The translations under genes and the position numbers were made by a program. Of a stretch of 42,224 nucleotides of DNA, positions 1-9,422 are shown piece after piece. Origin of the DNA: Chromera velia. Lineage: Eukaryota; Sar; Chromeraceae. Position 1 is the first letter of the stretch. Each line of letters opens with the position of its first letter. The stretch is taken from assembly GCA_018398765.1 (NCBI GenBank), contig JAHBMJ010002739.1, positions 54,917 to 97,140 on the forward strand, read 5' to 3'. Below the pieces are notes generated by a model, which saw nothing but the letters and a program-made list of their open reading frames with translations, had not been told where the DNA came from and searched no databases.

Positions 1-66
1 CCCTCTCTCTCTCTATCTATCTGTCTATCTATTTATCTATCTCTATCTATCTATCTATCTATCTAT
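1..66. repeat. CTAT/CTCT microsatellite
   Basis: Tetranucleotide CTAT array with CTCT and CTGT variants, in the apparent last intron of the gene ending at 292. Confidence 0.9.
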
Positions 67-137
67 CGATCTATCTGTAAGTGTGCGTTTAGTACGATGC
101 GCGGAGTGACGCTGAATATATTCTTCTGTCCCTGAAG

Positions 138-292
138 GTCTCGGAGCTCTACTCGACGGCAGCCCTGCGGAGGCGGCGAAGCTTTTCCAAGCAGTTCTAG
201 GGGAGGACGCAACCTTTCAAACTCCCTCAGAGATCGATTTGAAGGAGTGCTTTCAGAGAGAAGCGGGAAAAGGACTCAAACGAGCGAGTTAA
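138..292 (+). CDS. C-terminal exon of an unrecognised gene (partial, 5' end outside window)
   Basis: An acceptor ending CTGAAG at 137 opens an exon whose only protein-like frame runs about 50 codons to a TAA at 290-292. The frame reads GLGALLDGSPAEAAK at its start and ends GKGLKRAS. It is an amphipathic helical tail rich in Ala, Leu, Glu and Lys, with no motif I can name. The other two frames give Arg/Ser-rich nonsense or an early stop. The upstream sequence (1-137) looks like intron, with a CTAT microsatellite and a pyrimidine-rich end. The gene converges on the branching-enzyme gene, whose stop lies 2.4 kb away. The call rests only on frame quality and one acceptor. Confidence 0.45.
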
Positions 293-1595
293 AGGCCCAC
301 TTTATGAACTTTTGCATGTTTCCGAACTAAATTTAGCATATTAGCAGCTGAATCGGCTAATAAATTCAAATAAATTGAATATAATGTCTAGAACAATTTC
401 TAATTTAGTTTGACATTATTAAATCCATCATGAGCACTGCGTTGGACAAGCCGCGTGACTCGTGTGCAGTGCTTAATGGACCTGGTCGGGCAATTTGTCA
501 GAGGGTTATAAGGAGGTTTGTAATGGTGTTTTTCTCTATCTAATATATAATGGCAGGGTAAAAATTGATATATAGGGCTATTATATGTTGAGCTCGTCAC
601 TGCTTTGGAGTTCGACATAATGTTAACTATAGTGACATATCCGACTCCTTAAGTTGCATGTTGATCGATCTGTGTTTAAAGTTTTTATTCGCAAGGAATT
701 TAATCTGCAAGAGTGGTAGGATGATCTAGAGGATGATTCAAGTTGGCGTGTGCCGAGTTTCAATTAATTTCAATAAATTAACGAGAAAGCGAGGAGCTGT
801 GCTTTAGGGGGTTCAAGTTGAAGAGGATAAAAAAACAAGCCGATCCATATAGATCTAATTATTAAATATGGAATACAAACGTCAACGTTTTGAAATCTTC
901 TAACGTATAATTAACTAAATTAATTAATGGTTGCTAGATTGATTCATCTTTTGAAATTCGGCGTTTTATGTACATCTATAGAGATTTACATCCAAGATAA
1001 TACGTTTCCGATACTTCACTTTTTTCAATTTTTCAAGTGATGTTGGCTTGCACGGTCAGATCTGAATGCATGTACAGTGGGTGAACACTGAAAACGCAAC
1101 ATTGCAACAACAAACACGTTGTGCACTTGGTAGTGGGACGGTACAGCTAAGCAGCAGCTTTCTTCTTACGCGCTGACACACAAACATATAGCCTGACTAT
1201 AGAGGCGCTTGACAAAAAAAGGCCCCGCCAAAAGGGGGCAATCGCATTCGTGCCCTGTCAAAAGACATTCGTTGATCGACGGAGTATGCATGGTCGATGC
1301 TGATGGATGACAATCCTTCAAAAACCAATAAGCACGCACAGACTCAAAAATTAAATATCTTACCACACTTCAGCATCAATCCATCCATCAGTTTTTTCGG
1401 CTTTTGAAATGTCAGCCTTGTAAAGAACTCTGTCTCTCTTTCATTTCTGCGTCTTAATTGTTTTCTTCATTCTCTCCTTCAACTGCCCTCTCTTCTCGAA
1501 GTCCTCACTGTCCCCCACCAAATGTGCGTGCGTCGATCGTCCGAGTGGGTGAACGATCGATGTCTCCATTTTCCCTCCCTCTTCGTTCTGTCATG

Positions 1596-1596
<1 letters not shown>

Positions 1597-1632
<36 letters not shown>
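1597..1632. repeat. GT dinucleotide microsatellite
   Basis: About 17 uninterrupted GT units in the intergenic region. Confidence 0.9.
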
Positions 1633-2020
1633 AGTCTGTCGGTCTGCCTATGTTTGGCGATTTCATGCGAGCTCTTTGAAGGACATGTACACGGAAAGGA
1701 AAACCACTGCCGTACGAGAGGAGAAGAGAACGAAGAAGGAAATCTTCGTTCCTCGCATGCATTCCACGCTGTCATCTGTTGTCTTCTTCGTGCATTTATA
1801 CAGTCATCGCATTTCAACAGGAGGTAACTCGATTTGAAAAAAATGGTGCAAAAAATGATGCACAATTCGATCGTCAAAAAAGAGGGTCGTCGGAAAGGGT
1901 CGCAAGAGAAAGAAAGAGAAAAGAGGGAGGAGAAGGAGGAGGAGAAGACGAAGAATCATCAGCAGCAGGCAGTCGCACAAACGAATCCATGAGAAAACGA
2001 ATTTCTTCTGTGCATCAAGG

Positions 2021-2021
<1 letters not shown>

Positions 2022-2090
<69 letters not shown>

Positions 2091-2091
2091 G

Positions 2092-2145
<54 letters not shown>
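2022..2145. repeat. Compound CA/GA microsatellite
   Basis: About 100 bp of CA with a few CG and TA interruptions, followed by a GA run. It encodes only Thr-His or Cys-Val dipeptide frames. Confidence 0.95.
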
Positions 2146-2146
<1 letters not shown>

Positions 2147-2380
2147 CGGTTCGATTTCAGAAGACTTACTTCCCGAGGGTCTGGACGGTAAGAGACCCCT
2201 GAAAGCTCTCTGATTCTTCCTGTCTTCGCTTGTCTTGCTCTTCCTTCTTAACGGAAACACCAACGTAGCAACGAAAAAAGGGGTACCGACAAAACGAATC
2301 TGCCAGCACCCAAACAAAAAAAGGGCATGCCTGCAGACACGCCTTCTAGCTCTCTCGAGCGCCGATTGACGAAACTAGAT

Positions 2381-2465
2381 TCCTTCCCTCCTTGCTTCGT
2401 TCCTTCCTTCCCTCCTTCCTTCCTTCCTTGCTTCCTTCCCTCCTTGTTTCGTTCCTTCCTTCTCC
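2381..2465. repeat. TTCC tetranucleotide repeat
   Basis: Degenerate TTCC/CTCC array just downstream (in + coordinates, to the left) of the branching-enzyme stop codon. Confidence 0.9.
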
Positions 2466-2732
2466 CTCTTTGACTTCCCCACTTTTCGGTCCGAAGAGGA
2501 AATGCCAACCCTGACTGACACGCAAACAGAAGAAAAATTATCAACTCTTTCCTTCAAGATTTCCCATTCAAATTCTCTGCTAAAGAGAAAGTCTCATCAT
2601 CAACAAACCGTCAGGGAAAATGAAACGTAACAGAATGTCCCGCGCAAGCTCTGCTTCTCATGCACAAAGACCGCTCTTTACCCGTTCACGTTTCTCACAG
2701 TGTGTGTTCCCCTTTGCTTCGCCTCTATTCGA

Positions 2733-3517
2733 TCACCCGAAATGCTGTTTGAATACCAAAGTGCACTGCTCAGGAATATTCAACCATATCTTCCCCTCAT
2801 GGGATCTCACAATTCCGCCGTTCGTCTTCCACCCGCCCCACCCCCCATAAGTCGGGGCCTGGCTTGAGAAGACCTCCTCAAATTCCCCCCCCTTCACCCA
2901 GCACCCGTAGTTACCTTCCTGAAAAGGAGTGCGGCCGGCGTTGACCACAACGACCAACCGGAGATCGGGACCGCCCTCAGTGACTCTCTCGAAGGCCAGA
3001 ACTCCGTTGGGTCGATCCTCATGGAGAATGTTGCACTCCCCGTGCCTGCATGCAGAGAATTAAAGGAGGACGTTCGTTCACCACCTCTCTCTCTCTCCCT
3101 GCCCCTCCCAGTAGAAGCACACGAAATTTCTCTCTCATGCAGTCAGTAGCTCGACTGACTGACCTGAGGTTCGGATACGTTTCTCTGAGAGCGTTGGCGT
3201 CTCTCATGAAGGCGGAGAACTTCCTTCCAACGGCATCCTCAGAAAGTTCCCATTTCAGTCTGTGGTGCTCGTCGCTGTTCCACCACCCTGGCTGCATCCA
3301 CTCAGTGCCCATGAACACCATGGGCAGACACGCCGCGCAGACGTTCGCAGTGTACCAGAGACGGGAGGCGGCCATGGCGGGCCCGTCGTGCCGCCCCCCG
3401 CCGAACTGGTCTGCAGCGTATCTGCAGTGACGCACGCAGGCAGGGGCATTCCAAGAGAGCGACCAGCCGATCGAAATTGGCAGAAGCCCAACGGCCGTAA
3501 CAAGACTCATTCGGGGA

Positions 3518-3565
<48 letters not shown>

Positions 3566-4607
3566 AGGGTGAATTCAACGACAGCGTGGGAAAGGAAAGA
3601 AGGTCCATGAAGACACACACAGATTGACAAGAAGGAAGGATCTGGGCATCCAGACAGACAGACAGACAGACAGACAGATAGACAGACACCACATGCAAAG
3701 AGGCGCACGAGACTTGCAGCTGATCGACGTGGATGGACTCTTGCGGTCTCTCTCCTTCTCTCATCACATGTCGCCCCCTCGCCCCCCCCTTGTTCACCTG
3801 TGCTGGCCCCCGATCATCTTGTAGTCTTCATACTGCCTCCCCCCGTGCTTGCACCCGACCTGCGCGAAGGTGCACAGAAACACACGCACAGCATCAAAAG
3901 CCCTAACGAAAGAAGTGGGCGGAAGAGAAGAGAAGAGAAGAAGAGCCTTTAATTCTTTCTCCGCACTCGTACTGGAAAGAAGACAGGAAAAAACAAACCA
4001 GCGGACGGATACACCTCATGCAGGATGGATGGACGAATAGATTAGATGCACCCCCCCATGCACCTGATCATGGCTTCCAAGAATGTATTTGATGCAGTGT
4101 GTGGGCCAGTTGAATCCGTAGTGGAGACCCATCACCGTGCGAAGTCGGGGCAGGTTCCATCCTTCGGCCCAGTCCCCCCCCCCATGATGCCCTCTGCCTA
4201 GGGCCCTGTGCTGTTGGATGATGTCGAAGTACCCGCTGTGGGTCCAGAGGGAATCAAAGCCTAGTTCGTGCATCAACTGCAGGAAGGGAAATAAGGGATG
4301 AAAAAGAAAATGAGCGGAGTAACCATCGAGGAAAGGACGATACAGGAGGATAAGAATGCAGGCAAGAGGTACAGAAGACTAAGACTAACAGACAAAGATT
4401 CTCCTTCAGTTTCTTCTTGATTGATTTTCCATTAAAAGAAATTAAACTAAACGTACCTGTGGGTTCTCAGGAGTGATTTCCGCTGTGAGGATTCTTCCTG
4501 GAAACTTCTCGTGCAGCAACCAGGTGGTGTGTTGAATGAGGTCTCTCGGGAGGTCGTTGGCGGAGTCGAAACGGAGACCGTCACACCTGAATACACACAC
4601 ACTCGCG

Positions 4608-4649
<42 letters not shown>

Positions 4650-6481
4650 ATGTACAAATCTCATTTCTTTTTCTTTTTCTTCAGAAACCCTCGCACCAGT
4701 ACACACTCAAGCGGGCAGACCGAAGAGTGGAAAGCAAGAAAGGGATGGGAGGAGAGAGAGGGGTGGCGGCCGGGAGGAAGAGGTTGGTGGTGAGAAGGCC
4801 TCGGGAGGGGGACCTTGTGGGAACGTTTTGAAGATAGAGGGAGCGAATGGAAGAGAAAGGGGGAATGAGGCGGAGAGGACAGAGACAGACAGACAGAGAG
4901 ACGTACTTGTACTCATCGAGCCACATGCAACAAGTGTCGCAGAGCATGTCCCGTACCTGCACTCATTTAAGTATAAAATCCCCTTTTTTTCTTTCAATTC
5001 ACACAAAGTGCGATCGAGTGAATGAATGAAGGAAAGTGAAAGCACAAAAGGGAGCAAGTATTGGTGTTTCTTTCTGTCAATGAGAAGACGTTACTCAGCA
5101 ATCTGACTGGGCTAGCATGATTAAATCGTGTCAAACGCACACACGTGTAGAGAGACGCACGTGAACCTCCCATACCCACCTCCTTCTTCCAAAAGGCGTA
5201 CGATCTGCCCCAGTCGTTGTCAGGCGCCCCCTCGTGGTAGATGCCCCCGTTGGCTGCCTGTTCCCATCCTGCAAGCATGCGTGTGTGCGTGTGTGCTTGC
5301 ACAGATGGAGCAGGGGGTTGGAGTCGGCTGACTGAAACCTGCGGCAAGGAAGTCGGTCGGGTCGGCAATTTTGTGATTTTGGGGATTATATCGGGTTGGG
5401 TAAGAAGAAAGGAAGGAGACAACGAGGGAGCAAAAAGAGGTAGGGGGAAAGGAGAAAGAGACCACCCGCATGAAGGTTGTTCTTAAACGAAAGCTACCAC
5501 GACATTTTGGGAAAAGCACGAAGGGAGGAAGAGAAAGAATGCGTACCGCAGAGTGCACATAAGACGGAGAAAAGAAAGCCCTCGATGCATAGCATTCCCT
5601 CTGTGTGTCTCATTGAACGAATGGCCAAACGCACCGTCGTAATCCCAAAGCAAATTTCCGTCCACGGCCCCATGATGCAGCACCACGTCAACGATCACCG
5701 CGATTCCTCTCCGGTGTGCGGCGTCCACGAAGCTCTTCAGGTCTTCTGGGCTCCCGTATGCCCTGTGCAAAGCCATCTGTAGACGGGGATTATACCCCCA
5801 ACTTTCAGTCTTGTGAGAGAACTCGGCCAAAGGGAGCAGCTCCACCGCGGTAAACCCCAAATTCCCCACATGGTCCAACTTCGCCTCGGCACTCTTCAGA
5901 GTCCCCTCTGGCGTAAACGAACCCACATGCATCTCGTATATGATGTACTCTTCAAAAGGACGGAGCGTGTAACCATCCGTCCACGGAAAGGAGGACGCAC
6001 GGTTGTCCACTGCTTCGTTCCAGCACTCACCCGTCGGACCTTCTCGAATGCTCCTGGCGTAGGCATCGAAGCGCTCGACGGTGCGTCCATCGGGCAGCTC
6101 AAAGAAAAGCCTATAGTCGTCTCCCGGACGAATGTCGTCTGCCAAGAACACTCCCCAGTAACTGTGCGTGTCCACATGTCTCTGCAGGGTCAAAGTCTTC
6201 TCTGTCTCCTTTCCAGGCGTCTCCTTTTTGGTCTCGGTCTCTGTGTCTGTCTCCGTCTCCGTTTCTTCTGCTACAGCCGTCTCCTCCTTCTTCTTGCGCG
6301 CACTCACCAACAGTCTCGCAGCTCTCGGGAAGGGCGCCCAAACTCTGAAGGAGACGGCATAGGGGTCCTTGTTGGAGTCCACGAACCGCAAACCCAAGGG
6401 AAGACTTCCAGGCTCGACACCCTCCATTGTCAGTCGATCAGTCTGGTGATCTGATAGCGATCGATAAGGTTCCCTGCTCAC
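2733..6481 (-). CDS. GH13 1,4-alpha-glucan branching enzyme
   Basis: Eight exons join with matching phases: 6427(or 6481)-5635, 5268-5180, 4956-4907, 4586-4457, 4276-4064, 3859-3798, 3421-3164 and 3045-2733. They give 635 residues from the ATG at 6427 (653 from 6481). A CBM48-like beta domain opens with SFRVWAPFP. The barrel starts IYEMHVGSFTPEGT. Region I is DVVLHH, region II GLRFD (nucleophile D318), region III AEITPE (acid/base E347) and region IV GSHDQ (D424). The tail ends in a beta domain with GGWGGW and a final LVFKQHFG. The family transfers alpha-1,4 glucan chains to alpha-1,6 branches in starch or glycogen. The flow of motifs resembles bacterial, particularly cyanobacterial, branching enzymes more than the usual eukaryotic type. 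No targeting leader is obvious, so cytosolic starch is the likely site. A Glu/Thr-rich low-complexity insert splits the N-terminal domain. A debranching or trehalohydrolase relative is possible but less likely. Confidence 0.88.
3520..3566. repeat. GT/GA compound microsatellite in a branching-enzyme intron
   Basis: A GT run followed by a GA run, inside the intron between the exons at 3798-3859 and 3164-3421. Confidence 0.9.
3651..3688. repeat. GACA tetranucleotide repeat
   Basis: About nine GACA units in the same branching-enzyme intron as the GT/GA tract. Confidence 0.9.
4592..4648. repeat. CA/CG/CA microsatellite next to a splice acceptor
   Basis: On the sense (minus) strand this is a TG and CG run ending only a few bases before the acceptor of the exon that starts at 4586. 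Confidence 0.9.
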
Positions 6482-6735
6482 AGCCTTGAGTCTCTACAAG
6501 GGTACTCAGCTTTCTGCCAGGCCCATCTGTCGCATGACCGCAATCTCCTGATACAGCTGCTTCGAGAATGTGGTCGTAGGGAATTGCTCCGTCACGCAAA
6601 CGAGTCTTCAAAGCTGGGCAAAAGTGAGTTGAGTATAGTTGAGTTGGTAGACGGGCGTCACAGATCGTCATAGCGATGGCGCACAGCCGCACGAGCTCGC
6701 GCATTGTCGCCGCCATTCAATTGCTGCGCGCATAT

Positions 6736-6771
6736 ATCGAGCGCAAGCAGGTGATCGAGCGCAAGCAGGTG
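6736..6771. repeat. 18-bp tandem duplication upstream of the branching enzyme
   Basis: Two perfect adjacent copies of ATCGAGCGCAAGCAGGTG, about 255-345 bp upstream of the possible start codons. Confidence 0.9.
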
Positions 6772-7125
6772 CTTCCAGCATCTTCAACCCATCTTCCATG
6801 AAACCATATATTCACAGAATGCACAATACCTTCTGAAACGTACTTACTAAAGATTTTTTAAATCTTCTGTCACCTTAAACAACTTCTAAAAATGTGTACT
6901 CACTAACTTTTAAAGTGGATTTCAAAAGTTTTGATTTAAGATTTATCGTATGAAATCAAACTTTAATAATTTTTTTTTTCACTTTAATAAATTCTTTAAA
7001 TTTTATTAAATTTTATTTCACTTTAACACCTTATATCTCAAGGGTACCACTAAATCTAACTAAATCACTTATTTTGAATTAGCCGTATTTCACAAATAAC
7101 TTTCACGTTTATACATTTCGTAGGG

Positions 7126-7168
7126 ATGTAGGCCCTCAGCTAGTCGTAGCTGGGATCAGCTCCTACAT
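7126..7168. other. Nested inverted repeat (potential hairpin)
   Basis: Outer arms ATGTAGG (7126-7132) and CCTACAT (7162-7168) enclose inner arms CAGCTA (7137-7142) and TAGCTG (7147-7152) around the loop GTCG. It stands out in an AT-rich intergenic stretch. Function unknown. Confidence 0.6.
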
Positions 7169-7716
7169 ACAGATAAAGGTTCTATCATGCATGAGTAGTT
7201 CTGCTATCTCTGTTCTGTAAGACAAACAACGGATGTCCTCATAGAGACTGCATGCTGCACAATTAATTCCCGGCATGCATGCATACATGCGCCCTACGTA
7301 CGTTATACGCGCGTACTTCATTTCATCCTGACACAACTGCTTGTCAGACCTTCACAACGCTACGCATTTGTTAAATTTATGTTGTAATATGATCGTATTT
7401 AGTTAATTGGTGAACTATTATCGCGATAGTTATCCGTTTTTTTTATATGGTTTTCTTCTAGCTCACATAGACCAGCTTTGATCAATGTAACTCACTCCAA
7501 CCTCGATGACTAGCGTGCATGGTGCTAGTCTGCATGAGAATTGGCGGCTCGAAGAAGTGTTTGTCGCCTGTCTTCGTACGCGTTCGCAAAGAGCTGCAAA
7601 CAAATCAGTTCAAAGTAATGACCAATGCAGGGAGGACAACGGATGAACAAACCAACAAGCAATGTCAGTGACCCAGCGTGGCCTTCTACAAATTCCTAGA
7701 CAGATTCTCAATACAG

Positions 7717-7814
7717 CTACGCAGAAAGATTGCCCTTAACAGCATTTTTGCAGAAGCCTTGCCAGGGAGCCGCATGAAATGCAATTCGGCCATTCAGGCG
7801 TAAAAAGACACACC

Positions 7815-7855
<41 letters not shown>

Positions 7856-8238
7856 TTTTTGACAATCCCTTTCCCCCTCACCCCCTTCTCTCAGCTCCTT
7901 GCTCACCTCTGCCAAAAAGTCCAACGGAGCCTCCACGTCTCCCTTTGGCTGCACAACAAAAAAACAAAACAAAAGAGAAAAGAACACACAAAGAGTCCGT
8001 TTGTATTCTCTTTCGAGAAGCAAGCTGACAATGGGAGAAGGCGAGGGGATGGAAGTCCACGGAGACACGTGCAGGCAGAGAGTACAAGAAAAACAACGAG
8101 AACTTGAAACAGCAAGCCCCCACTAAGTTTCTCCTCCGCAGCTACCATTTGAAAGAAAGAAAGAAAAGAAAAGAAAGACAGAAAGACAGAAAGAAAGAAA
8201 GAAAGAAAGAAAGAAAAAAAGAAAAAAAGAAGGAAAAG

Positions 8239-8324
<86 letters not shown>

Positions 8325-9245
8325 GAAGGCACTCACTCACCGCTGTGGCTTCAAAGAACTCAAGCCCGTGGTTTTTCGAGAACGCCTGACCCTGCACGAG
8401 ATCGAAGCGACAACCACCAGACAAAATGCACCCACCGACAAGCAGGGAATGCAAATCAGAAGAAAGGACCGAGAGATGGATGGGCGAATTGAGAAAATTC
8501 GAAAGTCTCTCCTTTCACCACACCCTCATTCAGGGAAGCATGCGTCACGTAGAACGTTCGAGAAAACAATGACGTGAAGGACCCCCAGACAAGCGTTTGA
8601 GAAAAGAATCAGAACTCCTCATTGTACTTCGGAAAAGGGGAGGACACGGCGCGCAGAAGAAAGAAACCAAAAGACCAACCCACCGCCGAGACACTGGGTG
8701 CCGTGTGTTCACTTCCCAAATCCCTTTTGTTGGCAATGACGACCCCAGTGATGGCTTCCTCTCCTCGTTTCTCCAGCACCTGTTTGTACCTGCATGCATG
8801 GACAAAAACATTCAGACGCGCAGACGGTCAGTCAAACACGCACATACACACACACACACTCAGAGAGAGAAAAAGAGCGGCAGTGAGGGGGGGGAGGGGG
8901 GGAGGGGGAGAGAGAGAGAGAAAGCACAGTCTCGGAGGCGTGCGTCAAGAAAAGAAAAAGCAGTCAGGGTCAAGTTTTGGGTTGGTTTTGCGAAAAGAAA
9001 CAGGGTGAGGACACTGGGAGCCGTGGCACAGGAGCATGCACGAGGGGATGGCGGTACGGGAGGGAGAGATCCATCCATCCAAGTCAAACTTCATCCCCCG
9101 TAACTAGGGAAGAGGAGAAGCCAGATCTTTCTGTCCCCTCCCTCAATGATTGATACTGACAGCCAGCCGGACAGCAAACAGAGACAACAGACAGACGAGT
9201 GAATTTTGATCCTCCCTCTGTGTGTGCTTGTGTGCGTGCGTGCAT

Positions 9246-9290
<45 letters not shown>

Positions 9291-9319
9291 TGCGTGTGTG
9301 TATGTGTGAGTGCGTGTGC

Positions 9320-9350
<31 letters not shown>

Positions 9351-9389
9351 TGCGTGTGTGTATGTGTGAGTGCGTGTGTGTGTGCGCGC

Positions 9390-9422
<33 letters not shown>

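Larger units (their letters stand above)
293..2732. other. Convergent intergenic region without a recognisable gene
   Basis: The left half (about 300-1000) is AT-rich and shows no long open frame. The right half holds several microsatellites: GT at 1597-1632, a long CA then GA tract at 2022-2145, and TTCC at 2381-2465. Short open frames here are repeat-encoded or lack splice sites and domain signals. Being between two convergent genes, it should contain both 3' UTRs. Confidence 0.6.
6482..7716. other. Intergenic region between IFT27 (3' end) and the branching enzyme (5' end)
   Basis: The part near 6490-6780 is GC-balanced and should hold the branching-enzyme promoter and 5' UTR. A minus-strand open frame (6716-6438) overlaps the start in another frame and could be an upstream ORF. 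From about 6800 to 7480 the DNA is AT-rich with poly-T runs. It contains an 18-bp tandem duplication (6736-6771) and a hairpin (7126-7168). I see no gene. Confidence 0.55.

Noticed and set aside
1779-2317. Open frames of Thr-His, Cys-Val or Arg-Glu repeats on both strands
   Set aside because: They are readings of the CA/GA microsatellite, without starts, splice sites or unique sequence of their own.
6438-6716. A 92-codon minus-strand frame just upstream of the branching enzyme
   Set aside because: It overlaps the start in another frame and has no domain. It could be an upstream ORF or 5' exon but nothing in the sequence decides it.
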